From positions 1 to 51,710 of the forward strand of contig JAZKZV010000018.1 of the NCBI GenBank assembly GCA_045612845.1: a stretch of 51,710 nt of DNA, in the 5' to 3' direction. The translations under genes were made by a program, and so were the position numbers. This stretch comes from Ornithomonoglobus_A sp045612845. Its GTDB lineage: Bacteria; Bacillota; Clostridia; UBA1381. The notes beneath the pieces were generated by a model. That model was not told the DNA's origin. It saw only the letters and a program-made list of their open reading frames with translations, and did no database searches. This document shows, in pieces, positions 13,991 to 20,809 of the stretch. How positions within the stretch are numbered: the first letter of the stretch is position 1; every line of letters begins with the position of its first letter.

Positions 13991-15298
13991 ATGTCGAATA
14001 ATACGTATTGTCCCTGCAAAATGGAGCTTTTAGGTGAAGAGAAAAATTGTATGATGTGTAATAATGCAAGCTGTCCGGTAAGGCAAAATCATACAAAAGC
14101 AGAGCAAGCGCACATTTTAGAGGGATATAATAAAGAAATACTGTTGCAAAACAAGAGTATACTTTGCATTGATATAGGAACTACCACGGTTGTTTTTGAG
14201 TATTTTAAAGGCGGTGTATCGGTGGGTACTTTTAGTGCCATAAATCCTCAAAAGGTTTATGGTGCAGATGTGCTCTCGCGGATAAGTGCGTCAAATAGCG
14301 GAAATGGTGAAGTCTTAAAAAAACTTATTTGCGATACTCTTACAGATGGTGTTGACAAACTATGCAAGGATGATGACATAGACGAGGCAATAATAAGCGC
14401 CAACACTGCAATGGTGCATTTGCTTATGGGATACTCATGTAAGGGGTTGGGTGAGTATCCGTTTAAACCATATAATATTGATACGGTAAAAACCTCATTT
14501 TCTGATATTACAGGTGATAAAACAAAGGACTTTTCCGTTATGATAACGGGTGGAATAGGCACATATACAGGCGGTGATATTGTAAACGGAATTCTACTTT
14601 CAGGGATGTCAAAAAATGATGATATATCACTGCTTTTAGACCTTGGCACAAACGGAGAAATGGCAATCGGCAACAAGGACAGGATTTTATGTACCTCTGC
14701 GGCTGCGGGTCCTGCGTTTGAGGGTGGAAGAATTACGTGCGGTGTAGCCTGTGTTGAGGGTGCAGTATATAGTATTAAGGATAGTACAATAAAAACAATA
14801 GGTAATAAAAAGCCTATAGGTATTTGCGGCTCGGGAATTATTGATTTGATTGCAAAACTGCTCAGGGAGAACATAATAGATAAAACGGGTCTGCTAAGTG
14901 AAAAATATTTTGATAATGGGTATATGCTTTGCGAGAATGTTGTATTAACTCAAGCAGATATCCGCAAAATTCAGATGGCAAAAGCGGCAATTTGTACGGG
15001 TATTGATATTCTTATAAAAAATCATGGAATAAAGAGCGGGGATATAAAAAATGTATTTCTTGCCGGCGGATTCGGGAATGGTATAAATTATGAAAGTGCC
15101 GCACAGATTGGAATAATACCAACGGAAATTGCCGATAGAATAGTGAGCATCGGTAATAGCTCCCTTGGCGGTGCAATAAAGTGTGTTATGGAAGAGTTAA
15201 AAGATGAAGTAGAGCGTATAAGAAAAATATCGAAAGAGATAATTCTCGGTAATGATGAGAGCTTTGGTGAGAAGTATTTTGAGAGTATGAATTTTTAA
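13991..15298 (+). CDS. ASKHA-domain protein (DUF4445), corrinoid-activator-like
   Basis: The 435-residue protein is related to RACE/RamA-type ATP-dependent reductive activators of corrinoid enzymes. Residues 55-420 form the ASKHA/DUF4445 fold: phosphate-1 loop CIDIGTTTVVFEYF (about 57-70), then LLLDLGTNGEMAIG, AAAGPAFEGGRI, GICGSGIIDL and FLAGGFGNGINYESA. Canonical activators start with a [2Fe-2S] ferredoxin domain. Here it is replaced by a short Cys-rich head with Cys 7, 9, 20, 23 and 28, which could bind a metal or a different Fe-S cluster. The family match is seen in sequence. Reactivation of MetH (30031-32424, which lacks its own reactivation domain) is inference. It is co-transcribed with yitT. 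Confidence 0.88.
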   Translation: MSNNTYCPCKMELLGEEKNCMMCNNASCPVRQNHTKAEQAHILEGYNKEILLQNKSILCIDIGTTTVVFEYFKGGVSVGTFSAINPQKVYGADVLSRISASNSGNGEVLKKLICDTLTDGVDKLCKDDDIDEAIISANTAMVHLLMGYSCKGLGEYPFKPYNIDTVKTSFSDITGDKTKDFSVMITGGIGTYTGGDIVNGILLSGMSKNDDISLLLDLGTNGEMAIGNKDRILCTSAAAGPAFEGGRITCGVACVEGAVYSIKDSTIKTIGNKKPIGICGSGIIDLIAKLLRENIIDKTGLLSEKYFDNGYMLCENVVLTQADIRKIQMAKAAICTGIDILIKNHGIKSGDIKNVFLAGGFGNGINYESAAQIGIIPTEIADRIVSIGNSSLGGAIKCVMEELKDEVERIRKISKEIILGNDESFGEKYFESMNF

Positions 15299-15299
15299 A

Positions 15300-15340
15300 A
15301 AACAGGTGTGGTGTTGCGTTAAGCAACATCACACCTGTTC
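15300..15340. terminator. Bidirectional terminator between the ASKHA gene and rnz
   Basis: A 17-base stem (15301-15317 with 15323-15339) closes on GTTAA, with an A run before it and a T-rich tract after it. It touches the rnz stop codon. Confidence 0.85.
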
Positions 15341-16248
15341 TATTCTTCAAATAATATTGTAATCTTCTTCCCATCTTCACCAATCTCGGTATTGGTGAAA
15401 ATATCTGTTGCATTAGAGAGATAATTCTCGGGGTCGGGGAGTGCGGGACTAAAATGTGTAAGCCATAGCTTTTTAACATCTGCGTCGTGTGCAATATTTG
15501 CTGCCTCAATAAACGTCATGTGGCGCTTTTTTATTGCATCCTCCATTTTTTCGTTATCGCCATACATTCCCTCGCATATTAAGAGGTCGGAGCTTTGGGC
15601 ATTTTTCTTAATTAAGTCAATGGGTCGTGTATCTGTAACATACGTAAGCTTTATGCCCTCGCGTGGTTCGCCGCAAACCTCGTCGGGACGATATATGTGA
15701 TTATTATATTCTATACTTTGTCCCGATTGTAGTATGCTCCAATACTTTACGGGGATATCAAGCGCTTTTGCCTTTTCGGGCAAAAATTTGGGGTTACGCG
15801 GAATGTTTATTGAGTATCCTATACATTCTATTTCGTGATACAGTCTGAACGACGATATTGTGTATCCATTAAATTCGAAGGATTTTTCTGTATCGTCTAC
15901 TTCTATAAATTGAACATCAAAAGGAAGTCTTGGTGCTATAACACAAAGACTTTTTACAACACTCTGTACACCTCTTGGGCCTATAATTGTTAAAGGCTCC
16001 ACTCTGTCGGAATTACCTATTGTAAGCAACAGCCCCGGCAGACCTGAAATATGGTCGGCATGGAAGTGGGTTATACAGATGACATCTATATTTTTAAAAC
16101 TTAGCTGTGCCTCTCTTATCCCAATCTGAGTGCCCTCACCGCAGTCAATTAAAATATAATGACCGTTGTATCTTGCCATAAGAGACGCCAAATGTCTGCC
16201 GGGCAGAGGGAATGTTCCGCCACAGCCTATTAAACATACATCTAACAT
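15340..16248 (-). CDS. rnz: Ribonuclease Z
   Basis: RNase Z is the zinc metallo-beta-lactamase-fold endonuclease that trims tRNA 3' ends. The 302-residue protein is the short form. The zinc motif ITHFHADHISGLPG has H61, H63, D65 and H66. Other family marks are IGCGGTFPLPGRHLASLM at the N-terminus and LWLTHFSPAL near residue 265. This fits the local tRNA set, three of five clustered tRNAs lacking an encoded CCA, which RNase Z plus a CCA-adding enzyme would process. It is the last gene of dnaX-ybaB-recR-rnz, 24 bases after recR. Confidence 0.97.
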   Translation of the reverse strand: MLDVCLIGCGGTFPLPGRHLASLMARYNGHYILIDCGEGTQIGIREAQLSFKNIDVICITHFHADHISGLPGLLLTIGNSDRVEPLTIIGPRGVQSVVKSLCVIAPRLPFDVQFIEVDDTEKSFEFNGYTISSFRLYHEIECIGYSINIPRNPKFLPEKAKALDIPVKYWSILQSGQSIEYNNHIYRPDEVCGEPREGIKLTYVTDTRPIDLIKKNAQSSDLLICEGMYGDNEKMEDAIKKRHMTFIEAANIAHDADVKKLWLTHFSPALPDPENYLSNATDIFTNTEIGEDGKKITILFEE

Positions 16249-16272
16249 AAATATCTCCGTTTTGATGTTTTA

Positions 16273-16869
16273 TTACATATCCTGTCTGCCTTCAAGTGCC
16301 TTTACAAGAGTAATTTTATCAGCATACTCAAGGTCAGAGCCTATCGGGATTCCGTGTGCAATTCTTGTAACCTTTATGCCAAATGGTGCAAGCAGTTTAT
16401 TTATATAAACTGCAGTGGCAGTTCCGTTGACTGTCGGATTAGTTGCCATAATGATTTCTTTTACCTCACCGTCTGTAAGACGAAGTAAAAGCTCGTTTAT
16501 TTTTAAATCATCAGGTGTTATTCCGTCAATGGGCGATAGCGCTCCGTGTAAAACGTGGAAAAGACCATTATATTCGCCTGTTGCCTCAATAGCGCTTACG
16601 TCCTCCGGACTTTCTACAACACATATTATAGAGTTGTCCCGTCTTTGTGATGAGCAGATATGGCATGGGCTCTTGTCGGTAAGATTCTGACAACACGCAC
16701 AAAAGGTTATCTTCTCTTTTGCGCCCATTATATCTTCGCTCATTTTTCTGACCTGCTCAGGTGACATGTTTTCTAAAATATGAAAAGCTATCCTCTCAGC
16801 ACTCTTTCTGCCTATACCGGGCAATTGTTCGAATTTTTCGATAAGGCTTTCTATTGCGGGTGCGTGCAT
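16273..16869 (-). CDS. recR: Recombination protein RecR
   Basis: RecR works with RecF and RecO to load RecA on gapped DNA. The 198-residue protein has the helix-hairpin-helix LPGIGRKSAERIAFHIL (about 16-32), the four-Cys zinc finger CACCQNLTDKSPCHIC (about 58-73), a TOPRIM domain (ICVVESPEDVSAIEATGEYNG, about 82-102) and GIPIGSDLEYADKITL at the C-terminus. The length is normal. Its ATG overlaps the ybaB stop (TAATG), so the two are translationally coupled, the standard dnaX-ybaB-recR arrangement. Confidence 0.98.
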   Translation of the reverse strand: MHAPAIESLIEKFEQLPGIGRKSAERIAFHILENMSPEQVRKMSEDIMGAKEKITFCACCQNLTDKSPCHICSSQRRDNSIICVVESPEDVSAIEATGEYNGLFHVLHGALSPIDGITPDDLKINELLLRLTDGEVKEIIMATNPTVNGTATAVYINKLLAPFGIKVTRIAHGIPIGSDLEYADKITLVKALEGRQDM

Positions 16870-17222
16870 TAGAATAGTCCGGGTATGTTAAGACCGCCTG
16901 TAACAGCACTCATACCCTCTGCCATCATTTCCTCGGCTTGTTTTAAGGCATCATTTACTGCCGCAATAACAAGGTCCTCTAAAGTTTCTACATCATCAGG
17001 GTCAACTGCCTCGGGAGAAATGTTTAAAGAAACAAGCTCTTTTTTACCGTTTACAACAACCTTTACGACACCGCCGCCTGATGTTGCTTCAACTGTTTTT
17101 TCTTCGATTTCAGCTTGAATTTTTTCCATTTCCTCCTGCATTTTTTGTGCTTGCTTTACTACGTTACTAACGTTTTTGTTGGAGTTCATTCCTGCTCCTG
17201 AAAATCCTTTATACTTTCCCAT
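16869..17222 (-). CDS. ybaB: Nucleoid-associated protein YbaB/EbfC
   Basis: This small dimeric DNA-binding protein is encoded between dnaX and recR in most bacteria. Of its 117 residues the N-terminal ~20 are Gly/Asn-rich (MGKYKGFSGAGMNSNKN). The coiled core VVKQAQKMQEEMEKIQAEIEEK follows, then VEATSGGGVVKVVVNGKKELVSLNISPEAVDP, the family signature. It ends in a Gly/Met-rich tail. Spacing is 18 bases after dnaX, with a 1-base overlap with recR. Confidence 0.97.
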   Translation of the reverse strand: MGKYKGFSGAGMNSNKNVSNVVKQAQKMQEEMEKIQAEIEEKTVEATSGGGVVKVVVNGKKELVSLNISPEAVDPDDVETLEDLVIAAVNDALKQAEEMMAEGMSAVTGGLNIPGLF

Positions 17223-17240
17223 TTTTAATAGTTCCTTTCT

Positions 17241-19073
17241 TTATTCATCATCTGACGAAAGCTCGTCAGTAGTTAAAAATTCTTCTTTTTCTTCATCAAG
17301 CTCCGACTGAGAAAAGTCCGTTTCATCTGATGTGAAATTCAAAAACTCTCTGTCATCTGTCGGGTCAACAATCTCGGGGAAATCCTTTATGAGTTCACTT
17401 AAGGGGTCTGCATTTTGTGTTGTGGTATTTTCCTCCGTGGTATTTGCTGTTGGGGGCTGTAATGCCCATACGTCAATTATGCAATCATCATCAAGGTCAT
17501 TACGCCATACAACCTTTACGCGGTATGTTGTCCCTGTTGCTTTTTCAAAACCGCTCTGGATATTATTAAGATATCTTTGCGCTAAGTTTTTAAGCACCGT
17601 TTCGTCGTGGTTATATAACAGTATTACGCCCTCGCGGTCGATTGTTATATCACGTCCCAATAGCGGTCCTGTGAGATAACCGTATGTGCTTATTATTGAC
17701 TTTACGGTTGTACTCCAGTTTTTAACAACCTTAACCAATGGATTCTGACTGTGTAGCTCCTCTTTTGGAATTGGCTCATATAATCTTCTTGAAACCTCTT
17801 TTTTTTGAGGCTCCGGTGCTTCTTCTTTGGGAGTTTCTTCGATTACTGCTCCGTTTTTCAGCTTTTCTTCGAGATAGGAAATACGTTTCTCCAATGCAGA
17901 TGTATCAACGGTTTGTATCGGTGTCGGAGCTATATTATTCTCCATTGAGCTTAAGCGGTCGAGTATTGCCTCGGGGGAGCGGTCAATGTCGGGACGTGCA
18001 AGCTTTATAAGTGCCATCTCATATACAATTCGCGGTGATTTTAACCATTTTGCATCTGCCTGTGCGTCGGATAAAACCTTTGCCGAGTGCGATATTTTTT
18101 CGAATGTAAGCCTGCTTGCCTGTGAACGCAATGTTACAAGCTCCTCCTGACTGTAGTCTAACGTACTCTCCGATGATGGACTCACCTTTAAAACCATAAG
18201 GTCGCGTATATATTTTATAAACGAATCGATAAAGTTCTTTAAGTCTTTACCGTCCGATAAAACACTGTCTATAATTTGGAGAATATCTTCTACATTACTA
18301 TTTATTATTGCATCTAAAAGTCTGTACGAAGTATCAAGGTCAGAGATGCCAAGTGTTTGTATTATAGAATTTGCACTTACGCTGTTTCCGCATGATGAAA
18401 CCACTCTCTCCAAAAGACTTAAGCCATCACGCATTGAGCCATCGGCAAGACGTGAGAGAAGTGCAAAAGCATCATCCGAAACTTCAAGACCGTCGCCATG
18501 TGCTATCTGCTTCATACGAACGGTTATATCTGATGGTGAAATTCTCTTAAAGTCAATGCGCTGACATCTTGATAGAATTGTCTGCGGAACCTTATGCGGC
18601 TCAGTTGTTGCCAATATAAATATAACGTGCTCGGGCGGCTCCTCTAATGTTTTTAATAGTGCATTAAACGCACCGCCTGATAGCATATGAACCTCGTCTA
18701 TTATATAAACTGTATATTTTGCAGTAGATGCGGCATATTTTACATCATCACGAATTTCGCGGATATTATCAACACCGTTGTTTGAGGCTGCGTCAATTTC
18801 GGTTACATCAAGAATAGAACCGTCTATTATACCCTTACACACAAAACATTCATTACACGGACTGCCATCTGTATTATTAAGACAGTTGACAGCACGCGAC
18901 AGTACCTTGGCGCAGGTGGTTTTACCTGTTCCGCGTGTACCGCAAAAAAGGTACGCATGCGAAATGCGTCCCGTTGTTATTTGCTTTTTTAGTGTATTGG
19001 TGATATGGTTTTGTCCTATTATATCTTCAAATATCATTGGACGCCATTTTCGGTAAATAGCCTGATGTGCCAT
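17241..19073 (-). CDS. dnaX: DNA polymerase III subunit gamma/tau
   Basis: DnaX is the clamp-loader ATPase of the replisome. From ATG 19073 (610 residues; GGGAGG with a 6-base spacer) it begins MAHQAIYRKWRPMIFEDIIGQ. The AAA+ domain shows Walker A FCGTRGTGKTT, a Cys4 zinc module (C-x8-CNECFVC), Walker B VYIIDEVHML and sensor 1 ATTEPHKVP. Domain III ends near residue 360. The C-terminal tau-like region (about 410-610) is acidic and less conserved, ending FLTTDELSSDDE. The open frame extends 12 codons further upstream to 19109, through the SRP RNA terminator, which argues against that start. It heads dnaX-ybaB-recR-rnz. Confidence 0.97.
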   Translation of the reverse strand: MAHQAIYRKWRPMIFEDIIGQNHITNTLKKQITTGRISHAYLFCGTRGTGKTTCAKVLSRAVNCLNNTDGSPCNECFVCKGIIDGSILDVTEIDAASNNGVDNIREIRDDVKYAASTAKYTVYIIDEVHMLSGGAFNALLKTLEEPPEHVIFILATTEPHKVPQTILSRCQRIDFKRISPSDITVRMKQIAHGDGLEVSDDAFALLSRLADGSMRDGLSLLERVVSSCGNSVSANSIIQTLGISDLDTSYRLLDAIINSNVEDILQIIDSVLSDGKDLKNFIDSFIKYIRDLMVLKVSPSSESTLDYSQEELVTLRSQASRLTFEKISHSAKVLSDAQADAKWLKSPRIVYEMALIKLARPDIDRSPEAILDRLSSMENNIAPTPIQTVDTSALEKRISYLEEKLKNGAVIEETPKEEAPEPQKKEVSRRLYEPIPKEELHSQNPLVKVVKNWSTTVKSIISTYGYLTGPLLGRDITIDREGVILLYNHDETVLKNLAQRYLNNIQSGFEKATGTTYRVKVVWRNDLDDDCIIDVWALQPPTANTTEENTTTQNADPLSELIKDFPEIVDPTDDREFLNFTSDETDFSQSELDEEKEEFLTTDELSSDDE

Positions 19074-19091
19074 TTGTAACCTCCCGAATAG

Positions 19092-19119
19092 TAAAAACGC
19101 ACCCCACAAGGTGCAAAAA
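19092..19119 (-). terminator. Terminator after the SRP RNA gene
   Basis: On the minus strand TTTTGCACC (from 19118) pairs with GGTGCGTTTTT (to 19092) around TTGTGG. It separates the SRP RNA from dnaX. Confidence 0.8.
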
Positions 19120-19131
19120 TTTATGTAAAAA

Positions 19132-19241
19132 GGCTCCGACCGAGTTTACTGTAACACATCACAAGCACCGCTTAGTGCTGCTTGGTTCCCCATCTGACAC
19201 GGTTCACGGGTTATAATCGCACAGGCTCGGTCATCATCGCC
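19132..19241 (-). ncRNA. ffs: Signal recognition particle RNA, small bacterial type
   Basis: On the minus strand the ends pair (GGC...GACCGAG with CTCGGTC...GCC). The apical part reads GTGTCAGATGGGGAACCAAG followed by CAGC: the GGAA tetraloop flanked by GG/CC and the conserved asymmetric loop (CAG/AAGCAG), the Ffh-binding site of helix 8. The upstream AACCCGTGAACCG is typical of Firmicutes small SRP RNAs. Its position next to dnaX is also typical. The exact ends are estimated from pairing; the 3' end probably extends into the T run near 19127. Confidence 0.92.
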
Positions 19242-19266
19242 AAAGCATATTCAAAAATACATATAT

Positions 19267-19295
19267 ATTATAATATACTTTTTAGAAAATATCAA
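19267..19295 (-). promoter_or_regulatory. Promoter of the SRP RNA gene
   Basis: On the minus strand TTGATA (19295-19290) and TATAAT (19272-19267) have a 17-base spacer. The start would be about 20 bases before the mature 5' end. Confidence 0.88.
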
Positions 19296-19584
19296 GTATT
19301 TTTTATAAAAAACTTTAATATTTCCCAAAAAACTTTAATATAATATTGGGTGCGGGGATTTTTCTTAAAAATTTGCACGACATAATATTTTATAAGCCGA
19401 CATCAGTCTTTATATTATTGTGTCGGTTAACAAAGAATTGTGGCAGAAATTAAAACCAATGCCAAAATAAAAGCAGTTTAAGACAAAATATAGGTGATGA
19501 TTTATATGGACAAATATAAAAAAGTATTCTATAATAATTTTGCAAACAAACCGTAACAGAACTGTAACATAAGGAGAGTTTTTG
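19296..19584. other. AT-rich intergenic region
   Basis: No gene is visible. It holds a 15-base direct repeat (AAAAAACTTTAATAT near 19307 and 19327), a hairpin CCGACA...TGTCGG near 19398-19428, and GTAACAGAACTGTAAC just before the next gene. No convincing promoter for the + strand gene could be picked. Confidence 0.5.
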
Positions 19585-19887
19585 ATGAAGAAAATATCAT
19601 TGTACGGGAGAACAGAGCTTCTGGATATGGAGATGGAATATTACATAATATCAGAGGATATATCGGAAAAATACAGCGACCTTCAAAGCTATGGTATAAA
19701 AATAGTAAAAACAAGTTGTAATGAAGGCGGTGGAAAGGTAAGTGAGTCAAAGGAAATTGATAATATATTTTACCGCAGAGATGATGTCGAAAGATTTGCT
19801 GATGTTTTAATAAGGAACACAGTTACACCTATGTCGCTTATGGATGTGGTTGAGGATTACATAGTGGATTATTTTGTTGTACGGTAG
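19585..19887 (+). CDS. DUF6514-like small protein
   Basis: The 100-residue protein is MKKISLYGRTELLDMEMEYYIIS..., with YGIKIVKTSCNEGGG in the middle and RFADVLIRNTVTPMSLMDVVEDYIVDYF at the end. This layout (beta strands naming a 'YGI.I.k' segment, then a C-terminal helix with 'l..n.vtP..l.dvv.D') matches the clostridial DUF6514 family, whose role is unknown. AAGGAG at 19571-19576 with an 8-base spacer selects ATG 19585 over a TTG just before it. Its last 50 bases overlap the 3' end of tadA on the other strand. Confidence 0.72.
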   Translation: MKKISLYGRTELLDMEMEYYIISEDISEKYSDLQSYGIKIVKTSCNEGGGKVSESKEIDNIFYRRDDVERFADVLIRNTVTPMSLMDVVEDYIVDYFVVR

Positions 19888-20347
19888 TCAGGATTTTTTT
19901 CTGAGTGCGGAGTTCTTTAAAAAATGATGTAAGAAGTAAAGTACATTCATCTTGTAAGATGCCGCCCGTAACTTCTGCATTATGATTAAATAAGCCTTTT
20001 TGGAAAAGATTTATAACAGATGAGGCACAACCTGATTTTTTGTCATATGCTCCAAAAAAGACTTTATCTACACGTGCATTTATTATTGCACCACTGCACA
20101 TTGGGCAGGGTTCAAGTGTTACATAAAGCTCGCAGTTTGGTAGACGCCATCCGCCGAGCTTTTTGCATGCCTTGTTTATTGCTATAATTTCGGCGTGCAT
20201 AAGTGCATTCTTTTTTGTTTCGCGTCTGTTATATGCACGTGCTATTATTTTACCATTGTGTACAATAACTGCACCAACGGGTGTTTCGCCGATTTCGTAA
20301 GCTTTTTTTGCCTGTTTTATTGCCTCTTTCATGAATTTATTGTGCAT
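19838..20347 (-). CDS. tadA: tRNA-specific adenosine deaminase TadA
   Basis: TadA deaminates adenosine 34 to inosine in tRNA-Arg(ACG). The 169-residue protein has the zinc and catalytic motif HAE (H51, E53) and PCPMC (C81, C84), with PVGAVIV near residue 23 and NARVDKVFFGAYDKKSGC near residue 90. The cytidine/deoxycytidylate deaminase fold is complete by about residue 145. The tail (TQKKILTTVQQNNPL...) is longer than usual and corresponds to the 50-base overlap with the convergent DUF6514 gene. It is commonly found near dnaX-recR in Firmicutes, as here. Confidence 0.96.
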   Translation of the reverse strand: MHNKFMKEAIKQAKKAYEIGETPVGAVIVHNGKIIARAYNRRETKKNALMHAEIIAINKACKKLGGWRLPNCELYVTLEPCPMCSGAIINARVDKVFFGAYDKKSGCASSVINLFQKGLFNHNAEVTGGILQDECTLLLTSFFKELRTQKKILTTVQQNNPLCNPQPHP

Positions 20348-20434
20348 AAAATATCACTTCCTTTATGTAAATTGTAGCATATATAAGCACAAAAATCAAT
20401 ACATTTAAATTATAAAAAAGTTTAGAAAAAGCTA

Positions 20435-20463
20435 TTGACAAATTTTGAGGTAAATGGTATAAT
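20435..20463 (+). promoter_or_regulatory. Promoter of the feo operon
   Basis: TTGACA (20435-20440) and TATAAT (20458-20463) have a 17-base spacer and a TG extension. Confidence 0.92.
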
Positions 20464-20472
20464 ATCCATGAA

Positions 20473-20491
20473 GTTAGCCGAGGGTAACTAA
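20473..20491 (+). promoter_or_regulatory. Possible iron-regulator operator 1 in the feoA leader
   Basis: GTTAG (20473-20477) and CTAA (20488-20491) flank CCGAGGGTAA just downstream of the transcription start. The half-sites are the same as in the cleaner palindrome before feoB (20758-20775) and resemble DtxR/IdeR-family sites. Confidence 0.45.
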
Positions 20492-20517
20492 AACAATTAT
20501 TTAAGACGGTGGTATAT

Positions 20518-20730
20518 ATGAATTTAAAACAGGCTCAAGAGGGCAAAGAATATATTATATTAAGTATAAATACTGATGATGAAGAATTAAATTCATTTTT
20601 GTTTTCGCTCGGTTGTTACAGTGGTGAGGCAATTACTGTTATATCGCAGCTAAGGGGTGGATGTGTGGTATCTGTCAAAAATGCGAGATACCATATAGAT
20701 AATCAGTTGGCGCAAGCCATTTGTGTGTAA
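20518..20730 (+). CDS. feoA: Ferrous iron transport protein A
   Basis: FeoA is a small SH3-like cytosolic partner of the Fe(II) transporter FeoB. The 70-residue protein is MNLKQAQEGKEYIILSIN..., with FSLGCYSGEAITVISQLRGGCVVSVKNARYHIDNQLAQAI, the FeoA fold. The open frame starts at GTG 20509, but GGTGG at 20508-20512 supports ATG 20518. Expression is probably repressed by iron through the palindromes on either side. feoB follows after 79 bases. Confidence 0.93.
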   Translation: MNLKQAQEGKEYIILSINTDDEELNSFLFSLGCYSGEAITVISQLRGGCVVSVKNARYHIDNQLAQAICV

Positions 20731-20757
20731 CTTTAACAATTTATTTTTTTGGGTTTT

Positions 20758-20775
20758 GGTTAGCTGTAACTAACC
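20758..20775 (+). promoter_or_regulatory. Possible iron-regulator operator 2 before feoB
   Basis: A perfect inverted repeat GGTTAG-CTGTAA-CTAACC lies 35 bases before feoB. It could also form a small hairpin between feoA and feoB. Confidence 0.5.
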
Positions 20776-20809
20776 GTGATATATGTGTTAAGCACAAGGG
20801 GGAAGGATA

